A stretch of DNA of 60,322 bases from Amycolatopsis anabasis. GTDB lineage: Bacteria; Actinomycetota; Actinomycetes; Mycobacteriales; Pseudonocardiaceae. Positions 35,405-43,657 of this stretch are shown here, in pieces. The translations under genes and the position numbers were made by a program. Location: NCBI RefSeq assembly GCF_009765355.1, contig NZ_VTHK01000028.1, forward strand, positions 1-60,322, read 5' to 3'. The notes beneath the pieces are model-generated. The model saw nothing but the letters and a program-made list of their open reading frames with translations, was not told the DNA's origin and ran no database searches. Position 1 is the first letter of the stretch; the number at the start of each line of letters is the position of its first letter.

Positions 35405-35854
35405 ATGTCCCATCCGGATCCGCGGGTTGCCGCGCTGATCGAGACGAATCCGCACCTGGACGCCGACGAGTTGGTGTCGGCGTTTGAGCTGTGCAGCGAG
35501 CCTGGTGACCAGGTGCGTCGGTACGAGGAGGCGGAGCGGCAGGCGCATGATCTGATCGGTGCATGGCTCGCCCACACGGGTGCGCGTCATTACTCAGGTG
35601 ACCAGGACCTGCCAGAACAGACGGGCAGCTCACGCGAGGTGTTCTTGCGCGCGGCTGGCATCGACCGGGGCCTGGTCGACGACAAGGGACGCCCCGAAGC
35701 CGTGCTCCCGTTGCAGGTTCTGATCGAACTGCTGGAAGACCTGACGGTGCAGTTGGCGGCCCGTGGCGGAGCGCCGCTGGAAACCCATCATGACTATGTC
35801 CGCCAGCGGCTTGCGATGGACGCTGCGTACCGTGCCTTCCACGGTATCCCGTAG
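35405..35854 (+). CDS. hypothetical helical protein
   Basis: The 149-residue protein (MSHPDPRVAALIETNPHLDA ... LPLQVLIELLEDLTVQLAAR) is acidic and helical without membrane segments. I do not recognise it. The start may be the ATG at 35405 or a GTG at 35387; neither has a clear ribosome binding site. It ends about 90 bases from the relaxase stop on the opposite strand. Confidence 0.5.
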   Translation: MSHPDPRVAALIETNPHLDADELVSAFELCSEPGDQVRRYEEAERQAHDLIGAWLAHTGARHYSGDQDLPEQTGSSREVFLRAAGIDRGLVDDKGRPEAVLPLQVLIELLEDLTVQLAARGGAPLETHHDYVRQRLAMDAAYRAFHGIP

Positions 35855-35941
35855 CGGCACCCTCACGACCTGGCCGCGATCAGTGGCCGTCCACGGGGAA
35901 GTCCACTGGCCACTGACAGCCGTCAGCTCGACGTAGGCGCC

Positions 35942-38900
35942 TCAGTAGCCGAGACCACTGTGCAGGTCGTCGCCGTGGCCCTCGTGGAGATCATCGAGTT
36001 CGTCTTCGGCTTCATCCCGGCGTGCGGCGTGGCGGGCTTCGTCGTCTTCGCGCAGGTTCTCGGCCTGGGCAGCGACACCACTGCTGAACTCGGCGTTGAG
36101 CGCGTCCATGGTGTCGCGGCGAGATTCGACGGTGAGCATGGCGTCGGACTCGACGTCTTCGCGGTCTGGCGTGGTCATCAGCTGCCTCCACTGGTTGTTG
36201 ATCTCTCGCCAGGCTTGGGCCTTGGGCCCGTTGCCGGCTGGTTGTGCACCGAGCGGGGAGGCAGCATCGGTGGTGGTGATCCCGTACGTTTCACGATACG
36301 CCGCAGCCAACGTCACGGTCTGGTCCCAGCGTTGCGCGAGGGCGGGATCCTCGGGCCGCGTGCCGAGCCGGGAAGCCCAGCGAGGCTGGTCACGAACGAC
36401 CTGCTCGCGAAGCTGATCGGTCCTTGCCGTGATCTCGGCGTTGAGTGCGTCGAGCCGGTCGAGCGCACCGCGGTAATCACCGGGGCGGCCGAAGTCGGGC
36501 ACGGCCTGCCACGGCAGCATCCGCTGGTGGCCTTCACCCTGGTCGAGACGGCGGGTGAGCTCGCCGACGAGCGCTTCCCCGGTTCGCCGGTAGTCGCCGT
36601 CGCGGCCGCCGGTGGTGTCGGTCGCGAGCGTGCGGACGGCGTCGGTGAGTGCCGCATCGGCGTCGAGTCCGGTGGTGGCTCCCCCTGCGGCGTGACGCCA
36701 CACGATTCCCCACTGCTCGCTGGTCACCTGAGCATCGGGCAGGTGCCGGGCGACGATGTGGCGCCAGCGGGTGACCTCATCTTCAGTGGGGGCGCCGATC
36801 CGCGCGGGCGGTTGGCGGTCACGGGTGTAGGCAGAGACCCGCTTCGCGAGCACCGCGGCCGGGTCGTCGGCCCAGCTGAACCCGGTGTCGTCAGTGACCT
36901 TGCGGACCAGACGTTCGGCCTGCCAACCGTCATCTTGGGCACGACTGAGCGCGGCGAGCGCGGCCGGCTCGGCACCGGCGTTGATGGCGCCGGGCACGTG
37001 GCGGGCAAGAACATCGAGAAAGCGGTCCTCGTCCCCGTCACGGGCGAGGGTGTCGTATCGGCGCACCAGCACGTTCAAGGGCTCACTGGTGTAGCGATCG
37101 CGCAGCTGCTCGAACTCGGCGAACACCTCCTCGAGTTGTTCCTCGCTTGCGTTTTCGGCGGGTTTCGGCGCTTGCTCGGCAGGTTCGGGTGGACCGGCCA
37201 GGTGGTTCCAGCGGTTGGTGAGGGCGTGCCAGGCATGTGCTTTGGCGCCCTGGCTGTCCGGTTTCTCGCCGAGCGGGGCGGCGGGATCGTCGCCGACGAT
37301 ATGGAAGGTTTCACGGTAGGCGGCGACGAGTCCCACGAGGTCGTCCCATTCCTCGGCCGCGATCGGATTGTCCGGGCGGGGACCGATTTTGGCCGTCCAC
37401 ACCGGTGGCTTCCGGATGGCGGCCGCGCGCAGTTCCTCGACCCGGGAGGCGATCGCGGTGTTCATGTCGTGCAGGTACTGGGTGTGGCCGGGGTGGTGGC
37501 GGGCGGCGGCGAAGTCGGGGCGGGCCAGCCATGGGATGGCGGGGCGATGTGCTTCGCCCCGGTCGGCACGGCGGTCCAGTTCGGCAGCCAGCGCTGCGTC
37601 GGCGTACTGGTGGTCGGGCATCGGGTCGGGCCCGTCGGGGCGGGCAGCGAGCTGATGGGCTACCACGGTCAGGGCGGCGTCGACGTCGAAACCGACGGCG
37701 AGCGCGCCGGCCGCGCGCTGCCAGACGCGTTGCCACTGCGGGTCTTCCACGGCCGCGTTCGGGGCGATCGCATCGAAGATGCCGCGCCAGCGGGCGACGT
37801 CGGCGCGCTGCGATGGGGCTGTCGGCGCGGGTGGGGCGTGGCGTTGAAGATGCTTGGCGATACGGGATTGCAGGACCGCTCCGGGGTCGTCGGCCTTGGC
37901 CAGGGAGCTGCGGCCGAGCGCGGCGGTGACGAGGTGATCCGGTTCCCAACCGAGGTCGTGGGCGTTGCGCAGGGTTTGGATCAGCGCCGGCTCGCTGTCC
38001 AGGTCGACCGTCGCGGGAGCCCGGCGTGCGAGCACGGCGCGGTAGCGGTCGTCGTCGCGATAGGTGGCGGTGTAGTTGTAGCGCAAGACCAGCGTGCCCA
38101 GTGAGACCGCTTCGTCCTGCTTGGCGCGCAGCGTCTCGGTCGCCGACACCTCGGCGCCGGAATGGTTGAGCACACCGGTGAGCACGGCTTCCGGTGTCTG
38201 GGGCTCGGGGGTTTCCTGATGCTGATCGATGACGTGGTGATGGGTGATCACGTACAAGAAGTTCTTGAGCATCGCGCGGGTGATGCCTGGGTAGAGCTGT
38301 TCGCGCGTCATGGTCGGCGGCACCAGCAGGTGTGCGTTCCCGGTCGAGGTCATGCCCTGCACACGGTTGACCGTGGCCGCATAGGCGAGCTCGACGTGCG
38401 CCTTCACGTAGCCCGCGGGCAGGGTGATCGTGCCCTTGTGGACGCGGTGTTGCACGGTGATCTTCCCGGAGCGGTGCACGGACTTGACGGTCCAGACGTC
38501 ACCGTTCTTCACGAAGTCCCGGCCACCAAACAGCGACAGCAGACGCTGGTTGTGGCGGGTGACGACCCAGTCCCCGACCCCGGCGGTGGTCGCGTCGTGC
38601 AGATCGACCTCGCGGCCGCGGGTCAGATCACCTCGGCGTAGCCGGAGTTCGCGCGCTTCGAGATTGAGAGCGACGGTGTCCTCATTGGTCGGCACGATGA
38701 GCAGGGACTGCACACCACGGTCGAGGTCGGCGCGCCACCCGGCGTGCGCAGCGTCGCGCATGGTCTCCAGAGACCCGTCCTCAACGCGGTTGTTCTTGAG
38801 GTAGTACTTCAGTCCACGGGTGTCGCCGTCGCGGATCTGTAGCGACGCGGCCGCCTGATTCCTGCGGTCTGGGCCTTGGAACCGCACGATTTCCTGGAAG

Positions 38901-41050
38901 CGCAAGGCTCCGACGTCGTGGGAGATGAGCCGGATCGCGCCGCCCGCCTCGACGGCGGCGAGCTGGGCGTCGTCGCCGATGAGCCGCACGTCGGCGCCCT
39001 TGCGCAGGGCGTATTTGACTACGGCGTGCAGGGTATGGGTGCCGGCCATGGCGGCCTCGTCGATGATGACCAGGTCTCCGGCCTCCATCGGAAACGCACG
39101 ATGCGCGAACCCCAAGCGTTGCGTGGTGGTCAGCTGGTGCAGGGTGTGCGGCTTCGCGCCGATCGCGGCACCCAGTTCCTGAGCGGCGCGGGCGGACGGA
39201 CCGAAGGCATAGACCCGGTGCCCGGTGCGCCGCCACGCGGTGGCCAGCACCTTCATGGCGGTGGTCTTGCCCGCTCCAGCGGGCGCCAACGCGAGTTGAA
39301 GGCGGCGGCCGGAGCGGGCGAACTCGCGCACCATGCGCTCCTGCCCCGCGTTGAGCTTCTTCCCCGCGAGCGCCTTGTCCACGGTGTCAGTGCGCAACCG
39401 GTGTCCGCCACGGCGGCGCGCCCACGCGACCAGATCCCCCTCCGCGGCCAAGGTGGCGGTGGTGGTGTAGCGGATGGAACGGCGTTCGACAAACACGGAT
39501 TCGCCGTCTCGACGCCGCAGCGAGGCCGGTTCCTCGACCGCGACCGGGCCGGTGAGCGCTAACGTGTCGGGTTCGGCGAGCACCGCGGCGACCACGTCAT
39601 CGATGAGCTGCTCGCGCTTGTCGGCGGGCACCACCAGGTGGGCGGATTGGCGGTGTGCCTCGGCGGCCAGGTTCCACCAAGAGAAGTGGCTGTAGTTGTC
39701 GGAGACAATCGCGCGGGTCGTGCGGGCGAGCGCCATGACGTCGACCGGCTCGTGCTCGTCCGAGCCCGTGAGGAAGACACGCCGACCGAGCACGTCGAGG
39801 ACGCTCGGGGCAACGACCTGATGGGCGTACTCCCGCCACGCGCGCACGTGCTCCGATAGCGTCTTCGGAGGTTGCTTGCCGGGCCGGTTGTCGTACTGCG
39901 CCTGGCGGTCGATGGCGAAGATTTCCTTCGGCGTCGGCTCGCGGCCATGCTTGTCCCGGAACTCCACGATCCGTTTCGCACGAGCTGCCTCGAACTGCCG
40001 GTGCCGCTGGGAGAACGCCTTCACCAGCTCCACCGGAACCCCGGCGAGCTGCCACACCGGCCGCTTGAGATCCACACCCTCGGCGCCACGCAGAACCCAC
40101 GAGGCGCCCTGTTCCCGGAACAGATCACGCAACCGCGAATCGAAGTACTCGCTCGCGGTCACGGTCGCGGCCATGATGGTGCGACCATCCAACGCGGTCC
40201 ACTGGTCGTCATCAGAGCGCTGCACCTTGGACGAGATCAGCGCGTGGATATGCAGATGCGGGTCGGAGGCGCGGGAATCCCAGTGCTCGAACAACGCCGC
40301 GGTGATGCCGTTGACATCGACCTGGGCCTCACCCAGGTTCCCACGCCGGGTGAACGACGCATTCCGTTCCACATAGGACAATGCGTCCCGCGCGGCTTGG
40401 CGCACCAGCCCAGCGATCAGTTCACGTTCCTCCGGCCGCGCCATGGCCCAGGCGATCGAGACGGACTTGTCCGGCGCGAACACCATCTCGAACCCCGACA
40501 CCGCGGACTTCAAACTGCTTTTCTGCTCAGCCAGCCACTTCCGCAACTCCTTGTCATCGGCCGGATCCCGGCCCTCGTTGGCTTCTTTGAACGCCTGCAC
40601 CTGAACGCCATGCCGCAGCCGGGTGCGGACCTCGGCGGAAATGGGTGCACCGACAGGGCGGCCGTGTTCGCGGTTATAGTCCTTGTACGCCTGGCTGACC
40701 TTGCTGCGCATGTGGTCCAGCGCCGAGTACTGCGGGAACCGCCGGCCCAGGCGCGTGGCCCGGAGAGCTTCCTCGGCGGTCGCGCCGTTGGCGATCTCCT
40801 CCGCCTCGATCGCATCGGCGTTCGGATGCCTGCCCTCGCCGTAAAGCGCGTTCATCTGGGCAGGGGTGACTTCGCCGGCGAGTCCTAAAGCCTCCGCGCC
40901 GGCGCCAAACCATTGGCCTGCCGGGTAACCACGGGAGAGGTAGTAGTCACTTAACAGCTCGCCGGGCTCGAGCCGACGGTCGCGATCTGCGCACGCAACC
41001 GTATTCGTGAGATACTCATGACCACCAGGGCTCAGCTTGCGCAAGCCCAT
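35942..41050 (-). CDS. MobF (TrwC/TraA-like) relaxase-helicase
   Basis: The 1702-residue protein starts at 41050 with GGAGG upstream; the 131 extra upstream codons are low-complexity. The relaxase domain has tandem tyrosines in SDYYLSRGY (36-37), KSVSIAWA and the histidine cluster DPHLHIHALIS (265-269). The SF1 helicase part has APAGAGKTTAMK (588-600), VIIDEAAMAGT and VNRVQGMTSTGNAHLLV. The C-terminal third holds two copies of a roughly 300-residue unit (about 960-1270 and 1320-1625), then an acidic tail. It nicks oriT, stays bound to the strand and unwinds it during transfer. Confidence 0.92.
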   Translation of the reverse strand: MGLRKLSPGGHEYLTNTVACADRDRRLEPGELLSDYYLSRGYPAGQWFGAGAEALGLAGEVTPAQMNALYGEGRHPNADAIEAEEIANGATAEEALRATRLGRRFPQYSALDHMRSKVSQAYKDYNREHGRPVGAPISAEVRTRLRHGVQVQAFKEANEGRDPADDKELRKWLAEQKSSLKSAVSGFEMVFAPDKSVSIAWAMARPEERELIAGLVRQAARDALSYVERNASFTRRGNLGEAQVDVNGITAALFEHWDSRASDPHLHIHALISSKVQRSDDDQWTALDGRTIMAATVTASEYFDSRLRDLFREQGASWVLRGAEGVDLKRPVWQLAGVPVELVKAFSQRHRQFEAARAKRIVEFRDKHGREPTPKEIFAIDRQAQYDNRPGKQPPKTLSEHVRAWREYAHQVVAPSVLDVLGRRVFLTGSDEHEPVDVMALARTTRAIVSDNYSHFSWWNLAAEAHRQSAHLVVPADKREQLIDDVVAAVLAEPDTLALTGPVAVEEPASLRRRDGESVFVERRSIRYTTTATLAAEGDLVAWARRRGGHRLRTDTVDKALAGKKLNAGQERMVREFARSGRRLQLALAPAGAGKTTAMKVLATAWRRTGHRVYAFGPSARAAQELGAAIGAKPHTLHQLTTTQRLGFAHRAFPMEAGDLVIIDEAAMAGTHTLHAVVKYALRKGADVRLIGDDAQLAAVEAGGAIRLISHDVGALRFQEIVRFQGPDRRNQAAASLQIRDGDTRGLKYYLKNNRVEDGSLETMRDAAHAGWRADLDRGVQSLLIVPTNEDTVALNLEARELRLRRGDLTRGREVDLHDATTAGVGDWVVTRHNQRLLSLFGGRDFVKNGDVWTVKSVHRSGKITVQHRVHKGTITLPAGYVKAHVELAYAATVNRVQGMTSTGNAHLLVPPTMTREQLYPGITRAMLKNFLYVITHHHVIDQHQETPEPQTPEAVLTGVLNHSGAEVSATETLRAKQDEAVSLGTLVLRYNYTATYRDDDRYRAVLARRAPATVDLDSEPALIQTLRNAHDLGWEPDHLVTAALGRSSLAKADDPGAVLQSRIAKHLQRHAPPAPTAPSQRADVARWRGIFDAIAPNAAVEDPQWQRVWQRAAGALAVGFDVDAALTVVAHQLAARPDGPDPMPDHQYADAALAAELDRRADRGEAHRPAIPWLARPDFAAARHHPGHTQYLHDMNTAIASRVEELRAAAIRKPPVWTAKIGPRPDNPIAAEEWDDLVGLVAAYRETFHIVGDDPAAPLGEKPDSQGAKAHAWHALTNRWNHLAGPPEPAEQAPKPAENASEEQLEEVFAEFEQLRDRYTSEPLNVLVRRYDTLARDGDEDRFLDVLARHVPGAINAGAEPAALAALSRAQDDGWQAERLVRKVTDDTGFSWADDPAAVLAKRVSAYTRDRQPPARIGAPTEDEVTRWRHIVARHLPDAQVTSEQWGIVWRHAAGGATTGLDADAALTDAVRTLATDTTGGRDGDYRRTGEALVGELTRRLDQGEGHQRMLPWQAVPDFGRPGDYRGALDRLDALNAEITARTDQLREQVVRDQPRWASRLGTRPEDPALAQRWDQTVTLAAAYRETYGITTTDAASPLGAQPAGNGPKAQAWREINNQWRQLMTTPDREDVESDAMLTVESRRDTMDALNAEFSSGVAAQAENLREDDEARHAARRDEAEDELDDLHEGHGDDLHSGLGY

Positions 41051-41262
41051 CACTGACCTCCACCGTACGCCGAAAATCCGGCGACGCCCACCCGGTTCAG
41101 ATGATCTGCAAGATGTGCTGTGTGCGGGGGAGGGTGGGGTAGAGGTGAGGCGGGGGCGGTGGTGTGGCAGGCAGGGCGGGGCGCGGCTGGGCGGTGGTGT
41201 GGTGCGGGGGTGGCGTGCGGGCTGGGGTGGGCTGGTAGGTGGGTGGTGTGGGGATGGCTCGC
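41051..41262. other. candidate oriT region: G-rich, strand-asymmetric DNA
   Basis: Directly upstream of the relaxase start, the plus strand from about 41113 to 41262 is almost all G and T with many G-runs and few C or A. Strong strand asymmetry beside a relaxase gene is a common feature of transfer origins, and the G-runs could form quadruplexes. No nic consensus can be named from sequence alone. Confidence 0.4.
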
Positions 41263-41267
41263 GCGGT

Positions 41268-41302
41268 TGCGCCGTTCGCGCGCGTTGCGCGCGAACGGCG
41301 CA
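41268..41302. other. 16-bp perfect hairpin with GTT loop
   Basis: TGCGCCGTTCGCGCGC at 41268-41283 pairs without mismatch with 41287-41302. It has no T-run. Adjacent to the G-rich segment and the relaxase gene, it could be a relaxase recognition hairpin of oriT or a second terminator. Confidence 0.5.
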
Positions 41303-41307
41303 CGAAA

Positions 41308-41340
41308 AAGCGGCCGCCGGTCGGTGACCGGCGGCCGCTT
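41308..41340 (-). terminator. intrinsic terminator, 15-bp stem with T-run on the minus strand
   Basis: Arms 41308-41322 and 41326-41340 pair perfectly around a three-base loop. Read on the minus strand the stem is followed by TTTTT, so it ends transcription from 42831 and 41568 before the relaxase region. Confidence 0.75.
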
Positions 41341-41355
41341 CGGTGGTGCGGTGGG

Positions 41356-41568
41356 CTAGCGCTGGCTGAGGTGTGAGAGTTCGCGACGGATGGCGTCGGC
41401 GGGGACCACTTCGGACACGGTGCCCTGCTCGGTGGTTGCCCACTGCGCGTGTCGGGTCAGCAGCTCGCGCAGGTAGGCGGCGACCGGCGCGGGCGCGTCG
41501 GTCGGGATGGCGTCGGCCTCGCTGAGGTGACGGTCAATCTCGGTGAGGATCTCGTCAAAGGTGCGCAC
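41356..41568 (-). CDS. small acidic hypothetical protein
   Basis: The 70-residue protein (MRTFDEILTEIDRHLSEADA ... YLRELLTRHAQWATTEQG) is helical and acidic. GTG at 41568 has GGAG eight bases upstream. It follows the zinc-ribbon gene on the same strand with a hairpin in between. Function unknown. Confidence 0.6.
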   Translation of the reverse strand: MRTFDEILTEIDRHLSEADAIPTDAPAPVAAYLRELLTRHAQWATTEQGTVSEVVPADAIRRELSHLSQR

Positions 41569-41591
41569 GATGGCGACTCCTGGCGGAAAGG

Positions 41592-41623
41592 GGGCAGGGC
41601 ACCCCGTGCGAGGTGCCCTGCCC
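41592..41623 (-). terminator. 12-bp hairpin after the zinc-ribbon gene
   Basis: GGGCAGGGCACC and GGTGCCCTGCCC pair around an eight-base loop, just after the stop at 41638. Confidence 0.55.
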
Positions 41624-41637
41624 TGTGGGCGGTGAGG

Positions 41638-42831
41638 CTAGGCGACGGCGGCGAGTTCTCGCGTCGGCGCGGTGGTGCGCAACGGCGGCGCGTTGCGCTC
41701 GCGGCACTGTTCGCAACGGCCGTCCGTGTTCGGGCCGCGCTGCTCGGTCGGCGTGCGCTCCAAGTTGCACGCGGAGCACAACGCGCGCGGGTCAATCCCG
41801 CGCAGAGAGGCGCGCTCGTAGTCCTCAATGGTCACTTCGCGCCCGGTGAGGTCCGTTTCGCGGTCGCGGGTGTCGTCCAGGTCAAGCTGTCGCTTGCGCT
41901 GTCCCTCGTAGGCGTCCACGGCGCGCTCATCCTTGCGGACCCTGCCTGCGCTGGGGATCGCGTGAATGATCTCTCGATACTGCTCGTCGTACTGGGCTTC
42001 GACTTCACCGACGGTGTACGGCGCGCGGGCGCGCTGCTCGGTGGTTTCCTGCTTGGGTGCGGCGGGTGTTGCGGTGGTGTGCTCGGCGGGCGTGGGGCGC
42101 TGCGCTGCTTCGGCTTCACGGCGGCACGGATCCGAGCAGTACGGGAGTTCGGGAGTCTCCGGCATCGGGCCGTCGCAGCCGTCGCACCGGTGGACGTCGC
42201 CGGACTCGGCTTCGCGCTGCTGCTGGCGTTTGGCGGCGCGGCGGCGCGCAATGGTGGCGCGCTCCTTGCTGGCGTAGATGCATGCCGTGAGCAACGCGCG
42301 GTGGTCGTCGTCCAGGCGCGGCCACAACTGGTAGCCGGTCTGGATGGCGTCCACGATCGTCGGGTGCGTGGCGCTGGGGTTCTTGAGCAGGGACGCGCAC
42401 ACGGTGAACGCGTCGCGGCGCTGCCCTTGGGTAGCGGCGTTCAACCAGCGCAACCCGTTCAGCGCGTGCGAGATGCGCGGCGGGTTCTCCCGCAGCATGG
42501 CGGTAACGTCGGCTACCTCGGTTACCGCGACAGCTCGGCGGGTCTCGCTGGTGTAGACGCACCGGTGGAACAATTCGCGCTCGCGGTCGCCGTAGCTGTC
42601 CCACTCGGCGTGTGCGGTGCTGACGGCGTGCAACACGTCGGCGGTGATCGCCTGGTCCGTGTTGAGCAGTGCGGCGCACGCGGACAGGATCGCGGGCGGG
42701 TTCTCTCCGCTGCGCTCGAATACGCGGCGCAACTCGGTGAGGGCGGACCGGACGCGCGGCGGTTCCGCCTGCAAAGCGGAAACAATCAGGTCCACGCTCT
42801 TACGGTGCTTTTTCTGAATGGTCGAAACCAT
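41638..42831 (-). CDS. duplicated helical-repeat protein with zinc ribbons
   Basis: The 397-residue protein has two copies of an approximately 85-residue helical unit (about 12-97 and 105-195). Both share PPR(V/I)xxAL..LR, a CA.LL segment, a central Trp, and D..R.L...CxYxS..R. Two cysteine-rich ribbons follow: CDGCDGPMPETPELPYCSDP with a C, and CSACNLERTPTEQ followed by CEQC. The middle is acidic and Arg-rich (DLDDTRDRETDLTGREVTIE). Zinc ribbons next to a relaxase suggest DNA binding. I do not recognise the repeat. It begins about 270 bases from the structured element. Confidence 0.6.
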   Translation of the reverse strand: MVSTIQKKHRKSVDLIVSALQAEPPRVRSALTELRRVFERSGENPPAILSACAALLNTDQAITADVLHAVSTAHAEWDSYGDRERELFHRCVYTSETRRAVAVTEVADVTAMLRENPPRISHALNGLRWLNAATQGQRRDAFTVCASLLKNPSATHPTIVDAIQTGYQLWPRLDDDHRALLTACIYASKERATIARRRAAKRQQQREAESGDVHRCDGCDGPMPETPELPYCSDPCRREAEAAQRPTPAEHTTATPAAPKQETTEQRARAPYTVGEVEAQYDEQYREIIHAIPSAGRVRKDERAVDAYEGQRKRQLDLDDTRDRETDLTGREVTIEDYERASLRGIDPRALCSACNLERTPTEQRGPNTDGRCEQCRERNAPPLRTTAPTRELAAVA

Positions 42832-43101
42832 GATTAGTGATCCTTACGTGATATTGGTTGTGGCTCTCGGGTTTGCCGTCCCGATTGCCTTACGGGATCG
42901 ATACTAGTGCGTGTTTTGGCTGGTCACAACCCATATTGGGGATAATTTGCGCCAATTTACGGGCTTATGAGATGTGCAATAGAGCGGGACGGAAGAAGTC
43001 GCATAGCTGCTCTGTTTTCCTTGTTCTGGTGGCTCTCAGATGGCTGTTTCGCTGGTTCTGGCGTGCTGCTCTGCTGAATTGAAGGTGACCCCCTGCTGAG
43101 T
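42832..43101. other. leader of the zinc-ribbon gene, AT-richer
   Basis: No gene is supported. The stretch is AT-richer than its surroundings (for example around 42900-42990) and should contain the minus-strand promoter for the zinc-ribbon gene, although I see no confident boxes. Confidence 0.35.
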
Positions 43102-43272
43102 GGGGAATGGGTGGCCCCGAAGCAACCAGGGGCAGGCCCCCGGCCTGCCCCTTAACGCCTGTCCTAGGGAGCGAGGGGACCCGAATGCAAGGACGCCGAA
43201 GGCGCCGCGAAGCGGTCGAAGATCCTTGTATTTGGGGTAGCGACCGTACAATTTCGGGGCCACCCATTCCCC
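43102..43272. ncRNA. large structured non-coding element (RNA or single-stranded DNA)
   Basis: A perfect 20-bp outer stem (43102-43121 with 43253-43272) closes a 131-base interior. Inside are a 9-bp stem (43129-43137 with 43143-43151) and a 14-bp stem with two G-T pairs (43180-43193 with 43223-43236). The latter encloses two side-by-side hairpins with GAA loops, 43194-43204 (CGCC-GAA-GGCG) and 43205-43215 (CCGC-GAA-GCGG). CGGTCG at 43213 can also pair with CGACCG at 43241. No protein frame is credible. It could be a structured RNA, transcribed from either strand, or a replication origin folded as single-stranded DNA. The type label is a best guess. Confidence 0.6.
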
Positions 43273-43657
43273 GCGGACGCGACGTGTGCGCGGAAGGTGC
43301 CCACCGTGGCGCGGAACCGGAGCGAGTGCTCGGCGAGTGGGCTCCACGATGTTGACCGGTCGCGCAGCAGCGGTCAGCAGCCGCTACGCTGGGAGACAGC
43401 GCCCCGTAGGGCCCACGTGAGCCCGGTTGGCGGGGCGTGAGCGGGCCGCCGCGGCTTTTGCCGGTCATCGCCTCGGCGGTGACAGCCCTTCGGGGCTGGC
43501 GCGGCGGCACCGCGTCCCCTCCTCTCCCCGAGTGCGGTCTTGATTCGCCGCACAGATCTGGCCGCGACATACCTGCCCGGCTACCGCGGCGATATAGATG
43601 GCGCGGCGGGTAACCTCGGCGACAGGACCGCAGCCCTCCCCAGCGGGGAGGTTCGGC
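43273..43657. other. leader of the 43658 gene
   Basis: No gene is supported in these 385 bases. The stretch is very GC-rich with several small inverted repeats (for example around 43485). A possible -10 box TATAGA near 43592 precedes the plus-strand gene. Confidence 0.35.

Noticed and set aside
35960..38104. A 714-codon plus-strand open frame.
   Set aside because: It runs opposite the relaxase C-terminus, which has clear protein-level duplication; the plus frame is the GC-rich mirror of real codons.
41051..41443. N-terminal extension of the relaxase frame to 41443.
   Set aside because: The extra 131 residues are Pro/Arg/His-rich reverse translations of the G-rich segment and hairpins; a strong ribosome binding site and the conserved relaxase start are at 41050.
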